Assembly: GCA_015143295.1 (NCBI GenBank)
Contig: JABCRI010000150.1
Span: forward strand, 1-64,000
Source: Tetracentron sinense
Lineage: Eukaryota > Streptophyta > Magnoliopsida > Trochodendrales > Trochodendraceae
Direction: 5' to 3'
Length of the DNA stretch: 64,000 nt
Shown here one piece after another: positions 11,831 to 23,823 of the stretch (positions are counted from its first letter, which is position 1; every line of letters starts with the position of its first letter). The notes beneath the pieces are model-generated. The model saw nothing but the letters and a program-made list of their open reading frames with translations. It was not told the DNA's origin and ran no database searches. The position numbers and the translations under genes were made by a program.

Positions 11831-14800
11831 TCAGTTAGACACCATGCTCTCTGTCTCTTTTACAAAGCCATCTCCTGTCCAGTCTTTGTCAGACTGCAAT
11901 CCTTGCTTAATCGCTTTTCTTTGTCGAATCGCTTCTTGCTGCCTCTGTACCAAATCGGTGTGAGTTGTGAAGTATGGGAGAGAAGCCCTGAGAAACCCAA
12001 AAACACATAAAACCAAATGAAATATCAGCAATTCTTCAACTGCAAACAAAGAATGCTCTGTCAAGCTAAAGATAGGAACAAGGTTCCCCATATTTCTCTG
12101 CAATACACATCACACCCGTCCAGACGGATTGAGAACCACCAGTCACCCAGGTTCCATTAAGAAGATATCCTGAGTTAAAAATCAACCCAATGGACAGTAC
12201 AAAAAAATTATTGTGTCATATTGAAGAGTGGGGGAGAGAAGAAAGTCTCCAGATCCGGAGGTTGGTCAATTTTGTTTTCCCCTTGGAGAGCTACCATGTT
12301 CGAATCACATGGGGGCTATGAACATGCAACAAATATGAAGAGGGAGAAGACTGCCTTCTCCCCCAACCTCCAACCCTAATGTGAGTCTCTCTTTGCCTTG
12401 TAGATAGATTACAAATGCCTAAACACTGACAAGTTAACTGTACAATAATGCATACCCTCTGAAATCTTCAATTGAAGAGAAACTATGCTTTTTCATGAAA
12501 TCCTTCATCTCGTCGCAAAGTTTCTTCACAACGCCATACCCGTGCATCATCACACCAGTGCAAACCTATATAAACAACAACAAAAAAAGTGACATATACC
12601 AGCATATGACGAGTAGAGGTATTAATCTAATCAACTACCTTTTATAAAAATAAAAGCTGATAGATATATAATAAGTTGAAAATATTAAAAAAAAGATTCT
12701 TGAGAAACAATTGGTCTTCCCTATGAAGCCAATCCATTCATTGTGCAGCATGGATACCATATTTAAGTAATGATTCCATGGAATGCACTTAGAGCTAGTG
12801 TATCCTTGACCACATAGTACACACATGGACAACCTATGTAATAAGTATCAATCAAGACAATTGCTAGTCGAAATCACAGGATAGTGTAGACACCCCATTT
12901 TGGCACGGTCTTCTTGTTTCTGCTTCTTTCCACAGTTCATATTCTGGATTTGGTCGCGATTGGTAAAGCATCAACCCCACCTGTACAGCCTACCCTTCAA
13001 CCAAACCCAAGAACCCTTGGCCAAAGTTCATTTTTTTAGTAAATATTGCATAATAAAATGATCCCAGGCAGTCTGCCTTTGGAAAACCGACTAGCATTAT
13101 TTAAAAAGTGCAATTGGATTCCAAAAACAAGCCTTAGTTTGAAAATTGTGTCTAGTCTGTTTTCTGGAAATTGCCCTGCTCCTTTTCTTCGTAAAATAAA
13201 CTCGTCTTCATTTACAAAAAGCAAATATTTTTTAAATAATAACAGTTTTGATTCCTTAATCATCACCCCATGTGCACACCTACTTATGTCGCAGAACAGA
13301 TTTTTTTGGCCTAGTGTTTAGCTCACTGACAGTTTCAATTTTGAAAGGTATAACAGTGGATTGTTCTTGAAAAGCTGATAGGTCTTTTTGCGAACTAACA
13401 AGTGGATGATGGATTCTAAAAAACCAGCAGACCTGAGACTATTTTTCATGTACTTATCTCCTTCAAAAAGAATAATATCGACCTGGGACTTATAAGATTT
13501 ACCGTCTTAAACCATTTTCAATATCACCATAATGCCATCCCTAATCTCCTTTTTTACCCTCACCTATTTCTGTCCTACCCAATTTATCCTTCAGAATTAT
13601 AGGAAATTCTACTGATTATTTTTTTTATAGTACATTAGATTTTGTTGAGATATGATTGGTTAAGTAGGTGTGATACACCAGATCCTTCATTAAGGGTATT
13701 CTTGTAATTGCCCTCATTAGGGTTATTATAATATAAAGATAAAGGGATTAGAGAGTAGAACTCTCTAATCACGTTTCCTCTTCAAATACTTCTTCCTCTC
13801 TCTTTTTCTTCACCTTTTATTCCAGGGTTTGCTCTTCAAGTTAGTATCTGAGCAAAACAAGATCTAGGAAACTCAAGGGGGCAACTTCTCATATTTTTTT
13901 TTTGATAGGCCGCGTGAAGGAACTGGCTGAGGAGGCTGATACATATGACAGGTGGGAGTAGGAGAACCTTATGGTTATGTTATGGCCACTGAATTCCATG
14001 CAACCATCGCTTAGTAGAGGTTTCTTGTTCCTTTGGACTGCAAAAGAGATTGGGGATAAGGCGACTCGAACTTATTCCCAACGTTAGAACATTGTCACCG
14101 TGTACCAATTGAGGCAAGAAATAGCTACACTTCGTCAGGGGGAGAAGAGCCTATCTACCTATTACTCCACTCTTCAAGATCTTTGGGAAGAGTTGGACCA
14201 TTTTCAGGTCATCAAATGGGACACTGATAAAGACCGGGATAAACACATTAAACATGTAGAGAACATAACCGAATTTTTGACTTCTTGGCGGGCTTGAATC
14301 CGAAATTTGAGGTAACCAGGATACAGATTTTAGGCAGAGATGAACTTTCCTCCTTGGAACAAATTTATTCCCTAGTCCAAGGCGAGGAAAGCCGGAAAAA
14401 GGTCATGGTACCTACTCCGAACAACGATCATCTCGCCCTTGCTACAGCCTCTACTACTCCTCGAGCTGGGAAATACCCTCCTCAGAAGACTAGGCCCCCT
14501 GCTCCTCGAGCTGGGAAATACCCTCCTCGGAAGATTAGGCCTCCTGATGACAAGGATAAGCTGAAGTGCGAGCATTGTTGGAAGACTGTCTTGGGAATTG
14601 TGCTAATGCTCTTATTACATACTTAATGGAGACATTAGTAACACAATGGTCATTTCATTATTGTGTTATCATCAAAATTATTAAGGGTATCTATGGTTAT
14701 AACCTTTAGGCTAATAGACTCGACATATCCGGGAAACTTGCTGGGATCTCATTGGCCGACCCGCTAATTTTTCTCATCCCGGACAGTAGATGAGCAACCA

Positions 14801-17800
14801 TCGAGGCAACACTGCAACCTTCTTACCTCCTTTCTTGGGTAACTCGATTGCATTAGCTACTCCCACCAGACTGTCTTCCTCCACCTCTGAGAGTTTCTCT
14901 AATGCAGATATTGATCGTCTTCGCTGTCTTTTGAGTCAAATGGAAGGTTCTTCTATCTCTACTTCATTTGCTCAATCAGGTACACATGCATCTGCTAATT
15001 TCGTTTCTCATTCACAGTCCAGCCCAACCTGAATCATTGATCTAATCATCCAATTGCGTCAGATCATATGACTAGTTTATCAATTGTTTTTTCCTCATAT
15101 AGTCTCTTGTCTAGAAGAAATAAAGTAAGGGTTGCCGACGAAGCTCTTTCCACTATCTCTGGAAAAGGTGATGTCAAACTTACTGATGCCCTTTCTTTGT
15201 CATATGTTCTTCATGTTCCTAATTTATCCACAAATTTGTTATCAATTAGCAGCTTGACCAAGAGTCTTAACTGTTGTGTGACCTTTTTTTCCTACTCATT
15301 GTGTATTTCAGAACTTGGTGACGAGGAAAACGATTGGGAAAGGCTGTGAAGTGTCTCTATTTCCTGGATGTGGATGGTTCTTCTTCAGCGTTACAGAGTA
15401 GTATTAATAATGACGCCAAGATTCGATTGTGGCACAGTCGTCTAAGTCATTTGTCTTTTAAGTCTTTGCAGTTGGTTTTTCTAGACCTGTTTAAGTTTGT
15501 TCTTGGTCATAGTATGCATTATGAAGTGTGTGAACTCTCCAAACATTGTAGAACTACTTTTTCTCCGAGTATGAATAAAAGTGACTCTGTTTCAGCTGAT
15601 TCATTCTGATGCCTGGGCCCCTGCCCCTGCCCCTGCTTTATCTGTGCATGGTTATCGGTATTTTATTCATTTTGTGGATTATTTCTCTCGTCATACCTCG
15701 ATTTACTTGATGAAGTCTTGTGCAAAAGTCCCGGACCTCATCAAGAGGTTTCACAGAATGGTATTGACCCAATTCCAGAGCTGATTAAAATTTTCAGATC
15801 TAATAACGTGAAGGAGTACCTCGAGGGAGATTTAAGACAATTTTTGGTTGATCATGGCATGATCCATCAGAGCACATGTCCTTATACTCCCCAAAAAAAT
15901 GGGGTGTCCGAGCGAAAGAACCGTCATCTGTTGGAGGTGGCTCGCAGCTTACTGACGGGTATGAATATCCCAAAAAAAATTTGGGCTGAAGCAGTGCACA
16001 CATCCACCTATTTGATTAATCACATGTCATCTCGGGTACTGAAGTTGAAGTTTCCGTATCAACTACTCTGTCCAGCCTAGCCTAGCCTCTGTTTCCTATC
16101 CCCCCACGTGTCTTTAGTTGTGTCTACTTCATTCATATTTTGGGTCCTAATCGAACCAAAATGGATCCCAAATCCCTTCGGGGTGTTCTCTTGGGGTATT
16201 CCTCCACACAACAGGTATATCGATGCTTTGATCCCATGTCGGGAAAATGGTTTGTGACTATGGACGTCACCTTTTTTTAGAGTTCCATTTTTTCCTCGTT
16301 CATCTACCTCTCTTCAGGGGGAGCATAGTGCATTGTTGGAAGAGAGTTTGCCTTCAGTACCACTTCTGGCGCTGGTTCCTGATATTATCCATTTTATTTT
16401 TGTTGCTCCTACTAAGACTACTACTAAGAAGGACATACGGGTTTATACCAGACGCGAAAAGGAGGGTACCACTGTGATAAGGCCATCTCCCAATTCCATG
16501 GTATCAAAAATCGACTCAATTCCGCCGAAGTTGACCGAATTGAGTCGACTTCTGTGGTGTCCGAAATGAAATGCACTAGTATTTTAAAAATACTGGACTT
16601 CCTGGTAAACTTCCGTAAACTTCGACGGAAACAAAAAAATTGTTGAGAAAATGTAGAACTTTAGTAGAAGTTAACTGAAGTGTATAGAAACTATCTGTAA
16701 ATTGAAGGACTTCAGGTTTTAATTTAAAAGGGTAATGCTAGTTTCACTCGTTTTAAACTTACTTTCTTCATAAAGAAAGACATGTGTACCTAACATTAAC
16801 CTTATTATAAATATAATTAACTTTAAAAGAGAGTGTGCTAGCATTAACCTTATTATAAATTATAATTTTATTATTAGAGTGTGGTTAGCATTAACCTTAA
16901 TATAAATTATAATTTTATTATTCTAATAATCTTGTTATTAGTATATTATGCCCATAATGACTTTTTAGTAATATTAAAAAAAATCAAATAATTTCCTAAT
17001 AGTATTTCATAAATTCAAAATTATTTAACTACTCATTTCCTCTTCACATATTGATTCAGTATTGTAAAAACATTGAGCTCATCAATTATAGAATTAAATA
17101 GGTTTAGAAACTAAATTGAATTTCAATTATTTATCGACTTCAATATGCATTCATAAAGTTTTTAGGTTTCCAAAATAATTAACATGGATAATCATTGAAA
17201 AATAAAGAGAATACATACCCCTTCACTTGACAAAGAAGATGAAATATAGTTCAAAAAAATTGATAATCCAGCAAAATACCAAGAAAAAATTACACCTCAG
17301 ACAAGCAGACAACGCATGTCACTTAATATGATACTCACATTTGAGTACTACATGCTTACATCGGTAAAATAATGAATTCTAAATGTGTATTTATTCTTAA
17401 GTATTGAATTTCTAAAGTTTCATCTTAGATTTCCAATGTTTCCTTAAAGTTTCCTAGACTTCTTTAATTTTTACATAACTTCTTTGGACTTCCTGAAACT
17501 TCTTCGAAACGTGTCAACTTCCTTAGCGACCGAAGTTTATACTGAAACCGAAGTTTTATACCTTGCCCAATTCTGACCCCTCCGAACCTGGTAACAGTGT
17601 TTCATTGCCTCCTGTGGTTTCTATTTATGTTCCTGATATTGATAATGATACTGCTCTCATTGTCATACGCAAAGGGAAGCGCCAGTGTACGGTTCATCCT
17701 ATCTCTAACTTCATCTCATATGTCTCTTTATCACCCTCCTATTCTGTTTTCTTGTCCTTTATTTCTTCCGCGTCTTTACCTTCCAAGTTTCAGGAGGTTG

Positions 17801-20800
17801 TCTCTGATCCTAAGTGGCGCGATGCTATAATGGAAGAAATGAGAGCTCTAGTCAAGAATGACACATGGGAAATGGATGAGTTGCCCAAAAAAAAAAGGAC
17901 AATAGGCTGTAAATGGGTGGTCACCGTTAAACATAAGGTAGATAGATCAATTGAGAGGTACAAGGCAAGACTGGTAGCTAAGGGGTATACTCAGACTTAC
18001 GGGATCGACTACAAAGAGACATTTGCACCGGTTGCTAAAATGAACTCCATACGAGTTCTCGTCTTTGGTAGCTAATCACTCGTGCCCCTACATCAGTTAG
18101 ACGTAAAAAAATGCATTCCTTCATGGAAACCTACAAGAAGAAGTGTATATGTCCCCTCTTCCTGGGTTTAAGCTACCTAACAGTGAAGGAAAAGTCTGCA
18201 AACTGAAGAAATCTATTTATGGACTGAAACAGTCCCCCCGAGCTTGGTTTGAGAGGTTCAGTCAAGTTGTGAAAATGATGGGTTATCTACAGAGTCATGC
18301 TGATCACTCTCTCTTTATCAAGAAAAAAGGCAGTTACTTACAACATTGATTGTCTATGTTGACGATATTGTGGTGACTGGAAATGACTCACTAGAGATCA
18401 AAAAACTTAATAAATTCCTAGCAACGGAGTTTGAGATCAAGGATTTGGGTAGTTTGAAGTACTTCCTGAGTATTGAGGTTGCTCGATCAAAAAGGGGCAT
18501 CTTCATATCGTAGCGGAAGTACACATTACACTTACTTAAGGATACTGAAAAATTGGGTTCTCGACCAACAGACACCCCTATTGAGCAGAATCATAAGCTG
18601 AGCTCGAGTGATAGCCCGTTGCTAGAGGACAAAGAGATGTACCAAAGACTAGTTGGTCGTCTCATCTATCTCTCTCTCACTAGACCTGATATCGCATAAG
18701 CAGTCAATGTGGTTAGTCAATTCATGCATGAACCTTGGATTGCTTATTATGAGGCAGTGGAGAGAATCTTGAGGTACTTGAAGGCTACTCCAAGGAAGGG
18801 TCTTCTATTTGCTAACCATGGTCACTCTCGAATGGAAGCTTACACTGATGCTGATTGGGCTGGAAGTATAGATGACACTTGACAAGAGATCTACCACAGG
18901 GTATTGTACTTTCCTTGGTGGCAACCTTATCACTTGGAGAAGGAAGAAGCAGAGTGTAGTGGCAAGGTCAAGTACTGAAGCAGAATATAAGGCAATGACT
19001 CATGGGGTAGCGAAATTATTACGGATGAAGATTTTACTACAAGATCTGGGGATGAAGGTGGATGTTCCTATGAAGTTGTTTTGTGATAACAAGGAGGCCA
19101 TCAATATTGCCCAGAATCCTATTCAACATGACTGAACAAAACACATTGAAATTGATAGACACTTCATCAGAGAGCAATTTGCTCTGGGAATTCTTTGCTT
19201 ACTATTTATTACAACGGGAAACCAACTGACTGGTGTACTCACAAAGGGAGTTGCCAGGGGTAGTTTAGAAGGTGCTCTTAACAAACTGGGCATGTTGAAT
19301 ATCTATGCCCATCTTGAGGAGGAGTGTTGAGATATAATTGGTCATGTAGGTGTGATACACCAGATCCTTCATTAAGGGTATTCTTGTAATTGCCCCTATT
19401 AGAGTTATTATAATATAAAGATAAAGGGATTAGAGAGTAGAACTCTCTAATCACGTTTCCTCTTCCAATACTTCTTCTTCCTCTTTCTTTTTCTTCAGCT
19501 TTTCTTCTAGGGTATGATCTTGATCTTCAAGTGATTTAAATAAGAGTGGTGATAGGCACACCCCAAGATTCGATGATTATACCACATTTATAAAAAAAAA
19601 ATTCTTCAGTTTTTATTTCTTTAATAATAGCCACACCCCACTCTAAACCATCTCAGTTTTGGTCGAAAGCCATTCTTCCTTGTTCTCCTTCTTCCTCTAT
19701 TCTCCGGCGGCTGTCTGATAAAGATGTTGAGAAACCCCTCTTCCCTCTTCAACTTCTTTTCCTTCAAATTAAAAAAGGTATTAAAAGGATACGATACCTT
19801 AACATTTCTCCATTCACGCTGATTGCTTTAACCGGGAATATTTTGGTTGTTTATGAGAGCACTAGAAGCGTCTCAAGAGAAATGAGTATATTTTTTTTGC
19901 TAGTATTTGTTTTCTTCAAAGCTTTCTTGATGAGGCATTTTACTTTAGACAAGGACATTGCTTTGAGTGATCTTAGCATGTTCCAAAAGAAATAGGTTTG
20001 GTTAGGGCATAACTTGGGTTCCTTACAGGTTCCTGCAAATCAATTCAGTTCAATGTAATTAACCTGAAACTACTATTAGAACCATTTTATTAATGCAATG
20101 CCCTATCCTTCTTGTTTTTAGATTACCATTTTGTTCTATGTACACCCGAAAGGACTAGTCTTTGCCTCGAAGGGTTTGGGACAACCCCCGTTACCCAAAA
20201 AAAAAAGTTCCAAAAGAACGAGGTTTGGTTTAGGGCTTAACTTGGGTTCCTACATATTCCTGCAAATCATTTCAGATTCGATGTAATTGACCTGAAACTG
20301 CTATTAGAACCATTTAATTAATGCAATGTCCTATCCTTCTTGTTCTTAGATTACCATTTTGTTCTATGTATACTTCAATTATAGGGAGCTTTATATGCAT
20401 TCATTTTTAGGCATTGTATGATTCAATTGCCAAATTGGTTATGGCTGCACATGAAATTGTATATCTATCAAAAATCTGCTAGGTCATCCATGTTTCTCAG
20501 GGGTAAAGGCTTGGTACTGAGTGTGAAATGCTAGTTGCTTTCCTTAACTACAGATTCCACTCCGGTCACTATTGCAATATGGGGCCGCTTGTTTTTCAAA
20601 GTCATATTCCCTTCCCATCTAGTGTTTTGTGTTCATATTAAAAAAAACACACCAAACAATGAACTTCAAAAAGTCTAAGCTGTAGAGTGTAGATTCCTTC
20701 ATATATGCCTAAACATTGTGATTGGTGCGCAGTTATAAATTATATGTAATTTTTTTTTGTTTTTGGTGTGAACAAGTAATACTATAAATTTAATGGTGTG

Positions 20801-23788
20801 TAGTCACTAATTTTTACTAATGGGGTGCAATCATCAAATATTGGGGTGCGCATAAAACCACCCATAAATAATGAAAGAGAAAAATGAGGTAATGAAAGAG
20901 AAAAATGAGGTCTCCAAGTTAGGGCTTCTATACAAAAGAAGAGGTTATGCATGACAATTTACAAGTTTTATTGTCCGATAATAAAGTTTTCCCATCAGAG
21001 ACAAAAAAAAAAAAACCCCGATCCATCTAAATTTTTTTTGAGAATAGAGGACCAATGGAAAAGCAATGCATTGATCGTTTCCTTCAGTGTCGCCCTTAAG
21101 CAAGATCTATCCTCAAAAATACGATTGTCGTCCCACTTTTCATAAACTCCATGAAATAGAAGAGACTACCTCTGAGTGATTTTATCCCAAACGTTATAGG
21201 TCAAGTTGCATAGACATGGACACAAGTGTTGGAGTCCAGCACACAGACACAGATACGGGGAGTTGGAGCGGCAACTCCTAGAAAGCAGGATTAGACTCAA
21301 TGGATATTTCAATTTTCTATAGCATTTCGGGATATTTTCGGATGCATATCATATAAATAAGGGAATTGATGATGTAATAGTGTTGTATGCACACCTATAT
21401 ATCTTCAAAAGGAGAAGCTAGAACACCTATCTAGTATTTATAGGGCATATCAATTATATTGTGTAAGTATTGAGTAGAAGAAAAGAAAGTCCAAAGCCAT
21501 CAAACATGAATCCAATACGTGTCAGGGTATGACACATGTTGAACACAGACATGTCACCTGTTTAGAGGAATCTGTGAAACATAGCCATGAACCAACTCAA
21601 GAAGGTTCTTTAGGGAAAGGTAGCCCATATCATGTCAATTATCATCATCAACAATGCCTTATACCAACTCTTGGAGTCGACAACACAAATCCTGTTCTGT
21701 CATTCTATTCTAGTGAAAGTCATAAATTCAATAAAAGCATGTCCTATCATATCTTTGACCACTATCTCCATCAACGTCCTTTTTTCTTATTCCATTCACC
21801 CTTTTAGAGCCTTCAACTTGCACCAACTCTCTCCTCTTTAGTACCATCATTGATCTTCGTTGAACTTTTAAACCATCTTGCCAACTCTCCCTTTATCGCT
21901 TATTAGAACCATATAACAAAAAACTGCATTTTTAAAAAAATGCTAGTTCAAAACTTGCATGAATACGCTGCCATAGAAAATGACATTTAAAATCTTTTTT
22001 TTTTTTAAAGCATGTATTATAGTTTAAAACGCGTTTAAAACGAATAATATAATAATCTTGACAAAATTTTGGCATTCCCAGATGTACTTGAAGCTGAAGG
22101 GCATTATGACCTTAAAGATGTAGCACCCTCTTCCAGTGAATCTTTAGAGAATGAAGATGGTGCAAATATTGATGACCTTGATGATGATGCCGCTTTTAAG
22201 TGATTATTGATGAATAGGAATGAGTGATTTTATTATGTAGTTTGATTTTGTAATACTTTTTGTTAATGAAAATGTGATAATGCAAACAATCAGTCTTGTT
22301 TTTAATCTTAAAAGTTAATGTCTTAATGAATTTTGATGCCTTAATGGAATGGAATTGGATGTTAAAACTTAAAATGATGCTATGAACTTACTATTGTTGA
22401 TTATAATTACTTTTTTTAAAAAAATATTATCTCATCAAATTGTTAGAATATTAATTAGTATTCTGTTTCAAATTTTTATAATTATTAAAAAAAATTATTT
22501 TCTCTGTTTTTTTCCCGTATTTAAAAAAAAAATTCGAATTTTTCGGTACTTGGCCATTGCCGAATTATTCCAGAACCTCGACGCTGTTACTATGATTAGA
22601 GCTACTACTAGAACCTCTCAAATGTGTTCATTTATGATCTTATTGTTCTTAGTCTTTCTCATCTTTCATCTCAACATCCTCATCTCCCCATTACCTCAAA
22701 ATGTCTACTTTTGATTAGAAAAATAAAAAATGAATATGATTTTCTCAAGAATCTGCATTACCTACATGGCTACATTGGTTATCTACATAGGACAAACACT
22801 TAATACATTACATACACTGCCATCCAAATGCCTATACTAAAATTTTAATTATTCCCGAAAATCAAGAGGAGAGAATAACTGCTCAAGCATTCCTCAAGGC
22901 CTAATGAAGTTCTGCCACTTTAGATTTGGGAAATTCCATAAAATTATCCAAAACCCTTGTTAAAATCTCTACCGAACTTAAAATATTGAGAAGGAGGAGA
23001 GCACTTGAATAAGAAAGAGTAATCATAGTAACATGAGGTGACCTAGGTTACCTCCCTCTACTCTTTCTACATGTTCTTGCATATTTAGTTGTACATTCTT
23101 CTCTCCTACGCAGGCTACGCCCCCTCTTTAATCCCTTCCCTCTCTAATCGCTTCTCCTGCTAATTTAGTAAGATACAAATTTCTTCAGTGGCTATCAAAA
23201 TATGTTGAATTGACTAGATAGATTTAGGTGATAGTTAAGATTGATGGCTAAGAGACACCTAAAGAAACTACCTTTGTTTTCTCGACTCAATTATTCATAA
23301 AGATGGAAAGATTTTGGAGGATGTTGCCCATAAAAACAGAGTTGTGTAGTTACAGTGAAGATGTGCTTCTAGAGTGCTATGCAACCGATGCATTCTGATG
23401 AAACCAGAAGAAATTTTTTGCAAAACAACAATAAGACCAATTATGCTTTATGGAGCATAATCGACCAAGAAGCAAAATATCCATGAGGATGATGAGATAA
23501 ATGAAGGATAGACTAGGAAATATAAGAAAAATGAGCTTATTCCAAAGAATCTGAGAATAACTCAATAAGCGATATAATAAGGAGATTCGATAGAAATGGT
23601 TTGGACACATTCAACAAATAATGACGGCATGAATGAGAGAATGTGGTGGAAATATAAGATAACATGAGCGCATTCCAACGAATCTGAAGGTAGCTACATT
23701 AGGTGATATAATAAAGATAGTTGATTGAGATGGTTTGGACACGTTCAAAAAGAAAGAAAATGCACGATATCAGGTATGTCTCCCTCAT

Positions 23789-23823
<35 letters not shown>

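Larger units (their letters stand above)
13643..19532 (+). mobile_element. Ty1/copia retrotransposon inside PYD1 intron 5
   Basis: An old full-span element. The LTRs start TGTTGAGATAT (13643 and 19325) and are about 199 and 208 bp with many differences. The primer-binding site TAGTATCTGAGC (13842-13853) resembles the initiator-Met tRNA site. A purine tract GAGGAGGAG precedes the 3' LTR at 19316-19324. GATTT occurs immediately outside both ends (13638-13642 and 19533-19537) if the LTR ends ...CAAGT. Coding order is gag, protease, integrase, reverse transcriptase, RNase H, as in copia elements, with many stops. A hAT element (16497-17565) splits it, leaving about 4.8 kb of copia sequence. Confidence 0.92.

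Noticed and set aside
12230..12400. SINE-like segment in PYD1 intron 6 with a box B-like GTTCGAATCAC
   Set aside because: No convincing box A at the right distance, no tail and no flanking duplication.
22382..22714. 110-codon plus-strand frame in intron 5
   Set aside because: Ile/Leu/Phe-rich low-complexity translation of AT-rich DNA; no motif.
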